From Blattabacterium sp. (Blattella germanica) str. Bge (GTDB lineage Bacteria; Bacteroidota; Bacteroidia; Flavobacteriales; Blattabacteriaceae): a DNA stretch of 64,000 bases. The translations under genes and the position numbers were made by a program. The stretch lies in assembly GCF_000022605.2 (NCBI RefSeq), contig NC_013454.1, positions 434,001 through 498,000 on the forward strand, read 5' to 3'. The notes below the pieces were generated by a model. It had not been told where the DNA came from, searched no databases, and was given only the letters and a program-made list of their open reading frames with translations. Below, in pieces: positions 33,925 to 43,024 of the stretch; position 1 is the first letter of the stretch, and the number at the start of each line of letters is the position of its first letter.

Positions 33925-34719
33925 TTATTTTTTCTTTTTTTTAAAACAAAAAACAAAAGATTTTTTCTTTTCTTCTTCAGCTAATTCAGCATCTATTAAT
34001 ATTCTTCCACTGTGTTCATCTATTAAAAGTTTATTGCGTTGTATCAGTTCTGAATATTTTTGAGGTGTAATTGCCAGATAAGAACCCAATGGAGCGCCTC
34101 TTTGTACTGGAGCCACAGCCACTCCATTTTTCACTCCATTTCTTATTTTTTTATAAGTTTGTAATAAACTCCTATCAACTTTTTTAGAGAAACATAAAGA
34201 TTTTTCCAAAAGAATTTTTTCTTCTTTATCGTTTTCTAAGAGAATCTTATTCAATTCTTTTTTTTTGTGAAACAGATGCTCTTCTTTATTTTTCAAAATA
34301 TCTTCTTTTTTTTCTAGAATATCTTTTTTTTTATGAATTTTTACATTCAATTCTTTGATTCTTTTTTTAAATAACTGAATCTCCAATTTTTGATAATCAA
34401 TTTCTTTATCAAGAGAATATAATTCTTTGTGATTTTTTACATGATCTTTTTGTTTATCATATTTTTTAATCAATATTTCTGAAGATTTAATATTTTTATT
34501 TTGTTTATCTATATTTTCTTTTATAGAAAGAATATCCTCATGAACATTTTTGAAATTTTTTTTCATTTGGTCTAACTCTTCTTCCAAATTTTTTATTTCA
34601 ATAGGAATATTTCCACGAAATTTTCGTATTTCATCTATACGAGAATCTATTAATTGAAGATTATATAATGCCCTCAATTTATCAACCACAGTAATAGTTT
34701 CTTGGATTTTATGGACCAT
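33925..34719 (-). CDS. Coiled-coil hairpin protein (DUF164/CT398 family) with cysteine-free ribbon
   Basis: A long antiparallel coiled coil (about 15-190) is rich in Lys/Glu. It is followed by the small domain that binds zinc in most relatives, here reading AVAPVQRGAPLGSYLAI and IDEHSGRILID. The four expected Cys positions hold no cysteine, so zinc cannot bind in the usual way. The start at 34719 is preferred to 34767, because VVDKLRALYNLQLIDSRIDEIRKFRG then begins at the usual place and overlap with the upstream gene disappears (4-nt gap). Function unknown; genome pairing with the Nif3-like gene is common in this phylum. Confidence 0.85.
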   Translation of the reverse strand: MVHKIQETITVVDKLRALYNLQLIDSRIDEIRKFRGNIPIEIKNLEEELDQMKKNFKNVHEDILSIKENIDKQNKNIKSSEILIKKYDKQKDHVKNHKELYSLDKEIDYQKLEIQLFKKRIKELNVKIHKKKDILEKKEDILKNKEEHLFHKKKELNKILLENDKEEKILLEKSLCFSKKVDRSLLQTYKKIRNGVKNGVAVAPVQRGAPLGSYLAITPQKYSELIQRNKLLIDEHSGRILIDAELAEEEKKKSFVFCFKKKKK

Positions 34720-34723
34720 AATA

Positions 34724-35827
34724 TTAATAAAAATATTTAACTGGATTAGTATGAACTTCTGATTCATAAATAGAAATAGAAGTAAAATTTTTGTCTAAAA
34801 AAGATTTTAATAAATTTTTAGCAATTTTTTCGGATTCGTAATGACCGACATCCACAATCAATATTTTTTTTTCAGATTTAAAAAAATCATGATATTTTAA
34901 GTCAGAGGATATAAAAACGTCAGCTTTTTCTCTGATAGCGGGTTCTATTCCAAAACGTCCTGAACCTGTTATGATAGCTACTTTTTTTATTTTTTTTTCT
35001 GTAAAATGAGAATGACGAATACAAGGAAAATTCATTCTATTTTTTAGAAATAGAAGAAAATCAGATTCATTCATTTTTTTTTCTAAAGACCCTATAAAAC
35101 CTATTCCTATATAAGAATTAACATTTTCAATATTGTAAATTTCGTAAGCTATTTCTTCATAAGGATGATTTTGAAAAAGAGCGTTTTTTATAATGTTTAA
35201 TTTATGAGATGGGAAAATCACACCAATACAAGTCTCTTTTTCCATATGAAAAACTCCTTTTTTTCCAGAAAATGGTTCGGTTTTATCATTTCCCATATAA
35301 CTTCCCAATCCATCAAAATTATAACTGCAATGACTATAATTAGAAATATTTCCAGCTCCTGCTTCAAATAAAGAATTTCTTACTTTTTCTGCATAATGAA
35401 CTGGAACATAAGTGATCATCTTTTTCAGAGTTCCTTTTTTTGGAATAAGAACTTTTTCTTTTTTGATTTTCAATAATTTGGATATAAAATCCGAAGTTCC
35501 TTTCCATATGAAATCTAAATTTGTATGAATGACATAAATAGATACATCATTTTTTAATGCAGAAATTATAACTCTTTCTGAAAATGTTTTTCCAGTTATA
35601 TTTTTTATGGGTTTAAAAACAATAGGATGAAAGGATATTATCAGATTACACTTTTTATTAATAGATTCATAAAAAACCTCTTCTGTGAGATCTAAAGTAA
35701 TCAATACATTTCTTATTTTTTGATGAAACGATCCAACTATCAATCCAACGTTATCATAGGAATCTGCATATTCTATAGGGGCTAGACTTTCTAATTTATC
35801 AGCTATATCTCTTACGAAGACTTCCAT
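34724..35827 (-). CDS. Nif3-like dinuclear metal-centre protein
   Basis: NIF3/YqfO family with an inserted PII-like domain, giving about 367 residues. Metal-site marks are YADSYDNVGLIVG, IISFHPIVFKP, YVIHTNLD and near the C-terminus VDVGHYESE (His/Glu ligands). Members form hexameric toroids with two metal ions per chain; a GTP cyclohydrolase or hydrolase role has been proposed but is unsettled. The ATG at 35827 is chosen over 35848, since a promoter box lies at 35850-35857. Confidence 0.9.
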   Translation of the reverse strand: MEVFVRDIADKLESLAPIEYADSYDNVGLIVGSFHQKIRNVLITLDLTEEVFYESINKKCNLIISFHPIVFKPIKNITGKTFSERVIISALKNDVSIYVIHTNLDFIWKGTSDFISKLLKIKKEKVLIPKKGTLKKMITYVPVHYAEKVRNSLFEAGAGNISNYSHCSYNFDGLGSYMGNDKTEPFSGKKGVFHMEKETCIGVIFPSHKLNIIKNALFQNHPYEEIAYEIYNIENVNSYIGIGFIGSLEKKMNESDFLLFLKNRMNFPCIRHSHFTEKKIKKVAIITGSGRFGIEPAIREKADVFISSDLKYHDFFKSEKKILIVDVGHYESEKIAKNLLKSFLDKNFTSISIYESEVHTNPVKYFY

Positions 35828-35849
35828 GTTAAAAACATTCCTACACAAA

Positions 35850-35857
35850 CAAATTTA
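35850..35857 (-). promoter_or_regulatory. Candidate -7 box for the Nif3-like gene
   Basis: TAAATTTG on the minus strand, matching TAnnTTTG and lying 22 nt before the chosen ATG. It is in the divergent region with lipA. No -33 TTG is at normal distance. Confidence 0.35.
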
Positions 35858-35922
35858 TCAAAAAAAATTGATTTTTATAATATTATTGTATATAAATATA
35901 AAATAAAAACAAAAAAATAATT

Positions 35923-36777
35923 ATGAATCTCATTCGTAAAAAACCAAAGTGGATAAAAGTAAAATTGCCAATGAATAAAAATTATCATGAATTGCAAAAA
36001 CTAGTTTCTTTGCATAAATTAAATACGATTTGTCAAAGTGGAAGTTGTCCTAATATAGGAGAATGTTGGGGAAAAGGGGTAGCCACTTTTATGATATTGG
36101 GAAATATTTGTACAAGATCTTGTAGATTTTGTGGAGTCAAAACAGGACAACCTGAAAAAGTAGATTGGAAGGAACCAAATAAAGTAGCAGAATCTATAAA
36201 AATATTGAAAATCAAACATGCAGTATTAACTTCTGTCAATAGAGATGATTTAAAAGATATGGGATCTTCTATCTGGGTCAAAACTATACAAAAAGTACGA
36301 TTTTTAAATCCAAATATCACAATAGAAGCTTTAATCCCTGATTTTAAAGGAGAAAAAAAAATAATAGATAAAATCATTGATGTTCAACCAGAAGTCATTT
36401 CTCACAATCTGGAAACAGTTCCAAGATTAACAAAAAAAATCCGGATTCAAGCTAAATATGATCGTAGCCTTGGAGTTTTGCAATATATCAAAGAAAAAAA
36501 TCATAATATTCGCACAAAAACAGGAATCATGTTAGGATTAGGAGAAACAAAAGAAGAAATCATTGATACGATGAAAGATATGATAAAATCGAAGGTAGAT
36601 ATTCTAACAATGGGACAATATTTACAACCTTCTTTAAAACACTATCCTGTTCGTTTTTTTGTTTTTCCAGAACAATTCAAAGAATTAAAAGAAATTGGAT
36701 TAAAAATGGGATTTAAATATGTAGAAAGTGGTCCATTGGTACGGTCTTCTTATCATGCAGAAAAACATGTAAGGTGA
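35923..36777 (+). CDS. lipA: Lipoyl synthase (radical SAM)
   Basis: Inserts two sulfurs into protein-bound octanoyl groups to make lipoyl cofactors on E2 and GcvH proteins. Auxiliary cluster cysteines lie in CQSGSCPNIGECW (CX4CX5C), radical SAM cysteines in CTRSCRFCGV (CX3CX2C), and a terminal RSSYHAE supplies the serine ligand. 284 residues, full length. It is the cofactor supplier for the complexes that pdhB and the fused E1 belong to. lipB is not in the window. Confidence 0.96.
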   Translation: MNLIRKKPKWIKVKLPMNKNYHELQKLVSLHKLNTICQSGSCPNIGECWGKGVATFMILGNICTRSCRFCGVKTGQPEKVDWKEPNKVAESIKILKIKHAVLTSVNRDDLKDMGSSIWVKTIQKVRFLNPNITIEALIPDFKGEKKIIDKIIDVQPEVISHNLETVPRLTKKIRIQAKYDRSLGVLQYIKEKNHNIRTKTGIMLGLGETKEEIIDTMKDMIKSKVDILTMGQYLQPSLKHYPVRFFVFPEQFKELKEIGLKMGFKYVESGPLVRSSYHAEKHVR

Positions 36778-36778
36778 A

Positions 36779-39361
36779 TTAATAATTTTTTTCTTCCTTA
36801 CCAAAAGAATACTTATATTTTTTTTCATTCCATATTTTCTTTTCATGAAGAAAATTTTTAATGCAAAATGATACAGATTTTTCATTTTCTAGTTTTGAAA
36901 ATAAGATCAGTTGTTCTATAGAACGGGTGGTAGCTACGTATAATAGATTGATATTATCAAATACTGTATTTGATAGGTAATTTTCATAGAAATTCCGGAT
37001 GTTCCTATCATGTTTGATCCGTTTCAAATATGATTTGATTTCTAAATAAATAGTATTCAATCCATGATATAAATGAGGACTTACATTCATCCATCCTCCT
37101 TCTTGATTTTTAGAAAAAACATTCCAATCAGTAAAAGGAAGAAGGACTACAGGAAATTGCAATCCTTTAGATTTATGAATAGTCATAACACGAATAGCTT
37201 TTTTATGATCAGAAATAATAATACTTTCTTTTTCTTTTTTAGATTCCCAGTAATCTAGGAAATCTACAATAGAATTTCCTATATTTTTCATAAATCTATA
37301 AACAAAATCCAAAAAAGAATAGATAGATGCAGTATTCTTTTTGTTTAATAATCCAAAAGCTTCAATTATTTCTTCTGATATATTGTATATGGATTGATTG
37401 TATAATTTATTTAATGTTAATGAATTTTTTGATAGAATTTTTTTTAAAAATAGATCTAATGGAAAAAAAAGAATTTTCATAATAAAATCATGATCTTTTT
37501 TTTTAGTACGAATGAATTTATTTTTTAATAACATAAAAATTAAAGTCACTCTTTTTTGATAACAATGTGGATTGGCAAGAATATAAAAGAAATTTATGAT
37601 GATTTGTATTTCTAAATGATTTTTTATTAATAAAGAAACAGAAGTATTTACGTTAAAACCATCTCCAACAAGTTTTTCAGATAAAAAATGACCTTCTTCA
37701 TTATTTCTAACTAATATAGCAATGTCTGATAAAACATATTTCTGTTTCAATAATTTTTTTATTTTATTTTTTATTTTAGAATAAATATATTCTTTGTAGT
37801 TTTTATTTTCCAAACTACTGATAAAATTTATTTCTACATATCCTCCAGATTTTTTAAATATCTTTTGTTTAGAATTTTGATATATATTTTTATAAGTAGT
37901 TGAATGAAAAATTTTAGATATGGATTGATAAAGAAAATTATTAAACTTCACAATTTCTTCATAACTACGAAAATTTGTTTCTAAAGTTTTTAATTTTTTA
38001 TTATAATTTTTTGATTTAGAATAAATTAAATGAATAAATTGCTTTGCATCCCCCCCTCTCCATCTATAGATAGATTGTTTCGGATCTCCTACGATCATAG
38101 CGGACCCTCTTTCAGATAATGCATTTTCAACTAAAATTCTAATATTATTCCATTGTAAAAATGAAATATCTTGAAATTCATCTATGAAATAATGTTTGTA
38201 TTGCATTCCTATTTTTTCATAAATTTTAGGAAATGTTCCTTGAATAATTTTTTCATAAAGAATTTTGTTTAATTCTGCATTTAAAAGAATTTTTTTTTCA
38301 TTTTTTATAAAATGAAATTCTTTTTCTATTTCATGTATTATTGATAAAAGACTAATGTTTTTTAAAAAAAGTTTATCCAATAGATAATATGATATATTTT
38401 TTTTATACAGAAATTTTGTTTCTTCATATAATGAAAGTATCTTATTCTTATTTTTTTCTATCAATATTTTTTGATGAATTTGTATAGAAGATTTAGAATA
38501 AAATATTCCTTTTTGAATAAATTTTTCAAGACGTTCATTAAAAGGATTAAAAAATATGTTTTTCATTTGTAATTTTTGGAAAAGTCTTGGTAAATCTGAA
38601 TGAATAAATGAATCTTTTTGAATAGAAGTTCTTCTTAAAAAAAGAAAAAACTTTTCTCCTTGTTTTTCGCATTCTTTTTCAAATTTTTGAGTTCTTTTTA
38701 TCAAAGTATTTTTTAATTGGATTAAATCTTCTAAGGAATAATTTTGAATTTTTTTTATAGGAAAAAAATTATTTTCTTCCAACATGAGATGAGCTATTTT
38801 AAATAGTTCTTTTCTGATATCCCAGTTTTTTCCTTTTTTTAATTTTTCCAAAGAAAATTGAACCAAAACATTTGACCATTTTTCTGAATTTTTTAATCTA
38901 TACAATAAATTTTCTACAATTTTGAATAAAAACCTATTGGTATCCATTTCTAAGTTAACTTCTCGATTTGAAATAAAAGATCTAATAATATTATAAGTGA
39001 ATTTATCTATTGTACTTGTGTTTTTAGAAAAAGAAGAAAAATCATGTAAAATGGAAAATAATATTTTTTTAGAACGTTCATACAATTGATGTTTTGTTAA
39101 TTTCAAATCTTTTGCAAGATGATCAAATAAAGAAAAATATTCTTTTTTAACTATTTGATTTGAAAATTCTTTAAGACATTGTAAAATGCGTTTTTTCATT
39201 TCTTCAGAAGCTGTCTTAGTAAAAGTCAAAGCTAAAACTCTTTTAAATTCATCAGGATAGGGGCTATTTAATAGAACATAAAGATAGTTTCTTACCAAGA
39301 AAAAGGTTTTTCCAGAACCTGCTGAAGCGTTGTATATCTTTAATGTAGATGGAATAAGCAT
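36779..39361 (-). CDS. UvrD/RecB-type DNA helicase without nuclease domain
   Basis: Superfamily 1 helicase of 860 residues. Motifs in order: I NASAGSGKTF (Lys18), Ia ALTFTKTASEEMK, II YFIDEFQDIS, III VGDPKQSIYRWRGGDA, IV TNFRSYE, V MTIHKSKGLQFPVVLLPF, VI LLYVATTRS. It ends about 35 residues after motif VI. Flavobacterial AddA/RecB-like relatives usually carry a further PD-(D/E)XK nuclease domain, which is missing. Composition is extremely Lys/Ile/Phe-rich and the spacers are poorly conserved, suggesting drift. It could still unwind DNA in repair; a partner nuclease is not in the window. Confidence 0.85.
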   Translation of the reverse strand: MLIPSTLKIYNASAGSGKTFFLVRNYLYVLLNSPYPDEFKRVLALTFTKTASEEMKKRILQCLKEFSNQIVKKEYFSLFDHLAKDLKLTKHQLYERSKKILFSILHDFSSFSKNTSTIDKFTYNIIRSFISNREVNLEMDTNRFLFKIVENLLYRLKNSEKWSNVLVQFSLEKLKKGKNWDIRKELFKIAHLMLEENNFFPIKKIQNYSLEDLIQLKNTLIKRTQKFEKECEKQGEKFFLFLRRTSIQKDSFIHSDLPRLFQKLQMKNIFFNPFNERLEKFIQKGIFYSKSSIQIHQKILIEKNKNKILSLYEETKFLYKKNISYYLLDKLFLKNISLLSIIHEIEKEFHFIKNEKKILLNAELNKILYEKIIQGTFPKIYEKIGMQYKHYFIDEFQDISFLQWNNIRILVENALSERGSAMIVGDPKQSIYRWRGGDAKQFIHLIYSKSKNYNKKLKTLETNFRSYEEIVKFNNFLYQSISKIFHSTTYKNIYQNSKQKIFKKSGGYVEINFISSLENKNYKEYIYSKIKNKIKKLLKQKYVLSDIAILVRNNEEGHFLSEKLVGDGFNVNTSVSLLIKNHLEIQIIINFFYILANPHCYQKRVTLIFMLLKNKFIRTKKKDHDFIMKILFFPLDLFLKKILSKNSLTLNKLYNQSIYNISEEIIEAFGLLNKKNTASIYSFLDFVYRFMKNIGNSIVDFLDYWESKKEKESIIISDHKKAIRVMTIHKSKGLQFPVVLLPFTDWNVFSKNQEGGWMNVSPHLYHGLNTIYLEIKSYLKRIKHDRNIRNFYENYLSNTVFDNINLLYVATTRSIEQLILFSKLENEKSVSFCIKNFLHEKKIWNEKKYKYSFGKEEKNY

Positions 39362-39514
39362 GATTTACGAAAAAAATTTTGCATATTTAATAATAAAACG
39401 TAAGTAATGTAATAAAACGAAACTATAGAATGAAAACTCTTGTTAATTATAACCTAACCTATTAATACTTTTTTTTACATTTGTTTATCCTTAAATTAAA
39501 TAAATTTAAAACAC
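39362..39514. other. Divergent intergenic region, helicase / fbaA
   Basis: The longest non-coding gap, 153 nt, between divergent starts. It contains a -7 box for fbaA (39476-39483) and the short direct repeat CCTAACCTA around 39453-39461. No RNA gene or clear hairpin is visible. Confidence 0.4.
39476..39483 (+). promoter_or_regulatory. Candidate -7 box for fbaA
   Basis: TACATTTG, matching TAnnTTTG, 31 nt before the fbaA ATG. The nearest TTG upstream is too far away (33 nt) to be a standard -33 element. Confidence 0.4.
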
Positions 39515-40582
39515 ATGTCTAGAAAATTTCCTTTTGGAGTAGCCACTGGTAATCTTGTTGGAGAAATATTCGAATACGCTAAGGAAAACGTTTTTGCTCT
39601 ACCTGCTGTAAATGTTATTGGATCTAATACTATAAATGCAGTAATGGAAACCGCTGTAGAAGTTAATTCTCCTGTTATTATTCAATTGTCTAATGGAGGT
39701 GCTATTTTCAATGCGGGAAAGGGATTAAATAATAACAAACAAAAGGCGGCAATCAAAGGAGCTATAGCTTGTGCTATGCATATTCATGAATTAGCCTCAT
39801 CTTATAAAGCAACAGTTATTCTTCATACAGATCATTGCTCTAAACCCTTTCTTCCATGGATAGATGGATTGATAGAAGCTAATGAAGAATATTATAATCG
39901 TTTTGGAAAAACGTTGTTCAGTTCACACATGTTAGATCTTTCTCAGGAACCCTTAAACGAAAACATTAGTATTTGTGAAAAATATTTTGAAAGAATGAAT
40001 AAAAACAAGATGACCATTGAAATAGAATTGGGGGTAACGGGAGGGGAAGAAGACGGAATAGATAATTCAAACATAGAAAATAACAAACTATATACTCAGC
40101 CAAAAGAAGTTAGTTATGCTTATGATAAATTGATTAAAATCAGCCGTAATTTTATCATAGCAGCTTCTTTTGGAAATGTACACGGAGTTTATAGACCTGG
40201 AAATGTGATGCTTCGTCCTGAAATATTACAAAAAACACAAGAGTACATTAGAGAAAAATTTCATACAAAAAGAAAACCAGTTTCTTTAGTTTTTCATGGA
40301 GGATCAGGATCTTCTAAAGAAGAAATACAACAATCTATTAGTTATGGAGTTGTTAAAATGAATGTTGACACCGATTTGCAATATGCTTTTACTTGTGGAG
40401 TTCGGGATTATATGAAAAAAAATGAGGAATATTTAAAAAAGCAAATAGGAAATCCAGAAGGAGAACATCTTCCAAATAAAAAATATTATGATCCTAGAGT
40501 CTGGTTAAGAGAAGGAGAAAAATCTTTTAAAATTCTTCTAAAAAAATATTTCGAATTCATGAATAATGTTAATACTTTATAA
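39515..40582 (+). CDS. fbaA: Class II fructose-bisphosphate aldolase
   Basis: Zinc-dependent aldolase linking fructose-1,6-bisphosphate with dihydroxyacetone phosphate and glyceraldehyde-3-phosphate. Marks: FALPAVNVIG at the N-terminus, HTDHCSKPFLPW (catalytic Asp and zinc His), EIELGVTGGEEDG, FGNVHGVY and VFHGGSGSSKEEI (zinc His and phosphate loop), and VKMNVDTDLQYAF. 355 residues, the longer E. coli-type form. With the glp genes it offers a route from glycerol toward hexoses. accD follows after 9 nt. Confidence 0.96.
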   Translation: MSRKFPFGVATGNLVGEIFEYAKENVFALPAVNVIGSNTINAVMETAVEVNSPVIIQLSNGGAIFNAGKGLNNNKQKAAIKGAIACAMHIHELASSYKATVILHTDHCSKPFLPWIDGLIEANEEYYNRFGKTLFSSHMLDLSQEPLNENISICEKYFERMNKNKMTIEIELGVTGGEEDGIDNSNIENNKLYTQPKEVSYAYDKLIKISRNFIIAASFGNVHGVYRPGNVMLRPEILQKTQEYIREKFHTKRKPVSLVFHGGSGSSKEEIQQSISYGVVKMNVDTDLQYAFTCGVRDYMKKNEEYLKKQIGNPEGEHLPNKKYYDPRVWLREGEKSFKILLKKYFEFMNNVNTL

Positions 40583-40591
40583 AAAGCAACC

Positions 40592-41431
40592 ATGGCTTGG
40601 TTTTTGAGAAAAAAAAAGAATATTCTAACGTCTATCGACGATAGAAAAGATTTACCGAAAGGGTTATGGCACAGAACCCCTAGCGGAAAAATTATCGATA
40701 CAGAAGTTTTAAAAAAAAATGCTTATGTAAGTCCAGAAGATGGATATCATGTCAGAATTCATAGTAAAGAATATTTTGAAATTCTTTTTGATAATGGTCA
40801 TTTTTATGAAATGAATATCAAGATGATTAGTAAAGATCCTATAAAGTGGAAAGATTATAAAAAATATACAGATAGAATTCAAGAAGCTAGAAAAAAAACA
40901 AATTTATATGATGCTATTAGAACAGGAATAGGAAAAATAAAAGGAATTGATGTGGTGATATCTTGTATGGATTTTTCATTTATAGGAGGATCTATGGGGT
41001 CCGTGGTAGGAGAAAAAATCTCTAGAGCAATAAGATGTTGTATAGAAAAAAAATTTCCATATATCTTAATTTCTAAATCTGGTGGAGCAAGAATAATGGA
41101 ATCTTCTTTTTCATTAATGCAAATGGCTAAAACAATCGCAAGGTTAACTCAATTGCGTGATGCTAGAATCCCTTACATATCTGTTTTAACAGATCCAACT
41201 ACAGGTGGGGTTACCGCTTCTTACGCTTTACTTGGAGATATCAATATAGCTGAACCAGGCGCACTTATTGGATTTGCTGGGCCACGAGTAATTAGAGAGA
41301 CAATTGGAAAAGATCTTCCAGAAGGATTTCAAACAGCAGAATTTCTTATGGATCACGGTTTCATAGATTTAATCTCTTCTAGAACTGAACTAAAGAAAAA
41401 TATATTTAATTTAGTTTCTATGATGATGTGA
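40592..41431 (+). CDS. accD: Acetyl-CoA carboxylase carboxyltransferase subunit beta, cysteine-free N-terminus
   Basis: Beta half of the carboxyltransferase that makes malonyl-CoA for fatty-acid synthesis. The crotonase-like core shows [40 protein letters not shown] and [13 protein letters not shown]. The N-terminal segment that forms a four-Cys zinc ribbon in E. coli reads [12 protein letters not shown] and [13 protein letters not shown] here, with no cysteine, as I recall for flavobacterial AccD in general. 279 residues. It lies 9 nt behind fbaA; accA is not in the window. Confidence 0.94.
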   Translation: MAWFLRKKKNILTSIDDRKDLPKGLWHRTPSGKIIDTEVLKKNAYVSPEDGYHVRIHSKEYFEILFDNGHFYEMNIKMISKDPIKWKDYKKYTDRIQEARKKTNLYDAIRTGIGKIKGIDVVISCMDFSFIGGSMGSVVGEKISRAIRCCIEKKFPYILISKSGGARIMESSFSLMQMAKTIARLTQLRDARIPYISVLTDPTTGGVTASYALLGDINIAEPGALIGFAGPRVIRETIGKDLPEGFQTAEFLMDHGFIDLISSRTELKKNIFNLVSMMM

Positions 41432-41457
41432 TGATGTAAAGAAAAGAATTGAATTTC

Positions 41458-43005
41458 CTATTCCCATTCAATAGTAGATGGGGGTTTAGAAGTTATATCA
41501 TATACCATTCTATTAATTCCATCGACTTCATTAATTATTCTATTTGAAACTTTTTCTAAAAAATCGTAAGATAAATGTGAAAAAGTAGCAGTCATAAAAT
41601 CCTCTGTATTAGTTACACGCAATACGGCTGCATATTCATAGGTTCGTTTATCCCCCATGACTCCTACAGATTTAACAGGTAATAAAATTATAAACGCTTG
41701 ATTTACAGAATTGTAAATATTATAATTTTTTAATTCTTGCAGAAGAATATTTTCTGCTTTTTTTAATATGGAAATTTTCTTTTCATTTACTTCTCCAATA
41801 ATTCGAATGCTGAATCCAGGTCCAGGAAATGGATGACGATATAAAATATCTTTTGGAAGTCCTAGTTTTTTTCCTATTTTCCTGACTTCATCTTTAAATA
41901 ATTCTTTTAATGGTTCAATCAGTTTCAATTTCATGAATGTAGGGTGAGGTAATCCTCCTACATTATGATGAGATTTTATAGAATCACTTAATTGATTTTT
42001 ATTTGAAGAAGATTCAATAATATCCGAATAAATAGTCCCTTGTGCTAAAAATTCAACATCTTGAATTTTTTCTGATTCTTTTTGAAATACAGAAATAAAT
42101 TCTTCCCCTATAATTTTTCTTTTCATTTCAGGATCAATAACTCCAGTTAATCTAGATAAAAAACGATTTTTAGCATCTATTATTTGAATAGGTAAATTCA
42201 TTTTTTTACATAGAAGAGATATTCTTTCTCTTTCTTTTTTTAGAAGTAATCCTGTATCTACAAAAATACAATTCAAAGAACTTCCAATAGCTTTATGAAT
42301 GATATAAGCGGTAACAAAAGAATCTACTCCTCCAGAAAAACCTAGTACCACTTTTTTTTTGTCTACACGTTTTTTGATTTTATCAATTGTATTTTGTATA
42401 AAATTGTTTAATTTCCAATTAGGAATGCACTTGCAAATATGAAAAACAAAATTTTTCAATATAGATATTCCGAATTCTGTATTTTTGACTTCTGGATGAA
42501 ATTGAACGGCATAAATTTGTTTATCGAGATGACTGAAAGCTGCAATAGGACAAGATGAAGTATGTCCAATAATTTTAAATTTTTTTGGAATTTCTTTGAT
42601 TTCATCAAAATGACTCATCCAAACAATGGATTTTTTTGGAATTCCATCAAATAAATTGTTATTTGAATGATCTATCATAAAGTAGGACTTTCCATATTCT
42701 TTAGATTTAGATTTTTCTATTTTTCCTCCAAAAAGAAAAGAAATCAGCTGCATCCCATAACAAATTCCAAGTATAGGGATATCTAATTGAAAAATATTTT
42801 TAGATATTAATGGAGAACCATTATCATAAACAGAAAAAGGACCTCCAGACAAAATAATTCCCTTAGGTTTTTTTGATAAAATATGGGAAATAGAAGTTTC
42901 ATAATTACATAACAAAGTATATACTCCTATATCTCGAATTCTTCTTGCAATCATATGACTATATTGAGAACCAAAATCTAATATAAAAATCAAGTCTTTT
43001 TTCAT
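41458..43005 (-). CDS. guaA: GMP synthase (glutamine-hydrolysing)
   Basis: Amidates XMP to GMP. The N-terminal glutaminase has ILDFGSQYSHMIARRIR, nucleophile Cys in LGICYGMQL and QFHPEV. The PP-loop ATPase reads GFSGGVDSFV, and the C-terminal dimer domain has HPFPGPGFSIRIIGEV and a final KPPSTIEWE. 515 residues, full length. It is the last gene of the purine block (19 nt after purD). guaB, needed to make XMP, is not in the window. Confidence 0.96.
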   Translation of the reverse strand: MKKDLIFILDFGSQYSHMIARRIRDIGVYTLLCNYETSISHILSKKPKGIILSGGPFSVYDNGSPLISKNIFQLDIPILGICYGMQLISFLFGGKIEKSKSKEYGKSYFMIDHSNNNLFDGIPKKSIVWMSHFDEIKEIPKKFKIIGHTSSCPIAAFSHLDKQIYAVQFHPEVKNTEFGISILKNFVFHICKCIPNWKLNNFIQNTIDKIKKRVDKKKVVLGFSGGVDSFVTAYIIHKAIGSSLNCIFVDTGLLLKKERERISLLCKKMNLPIQIIDAKNRFLSRLTGVIDPEMKRKIIGEEFISVFQKESEKIQDVEFLAQGTIYSDIIESSSNKNQLSDSIKSHHNVGGLPHPTFMKLKLIEPLKELFKDEVRKIGKKLGLPKDILYRHPFPGPGFSIRIIGEVNEKKISILKKAENILLQELKNYNIYNSVNQAFIILLPVKSVGVMGDKRTYEYAAVLRVTNTEDFMTATFSHLSYDFLEKVSNRIINEVDGINRMVYDITSKPPSTIEWE

Positions 43006-43024
43006 TTTTTTGTATTTGATTTGG

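Noticed and set aside
34720-34767. Longer start for the coiled-coil protein, overlapping the Nif3-like gene by 44 nt
   Set aside because: The ATG at 34719 fits the family start and gives a normal 4-nt gap.
39362-39514. A replication origin in the longest non-coding gap
   Set aside because: No DnaA-box cluster, no dnaA/gidA neighbours, and 153 nt is short; only promoters are supported.
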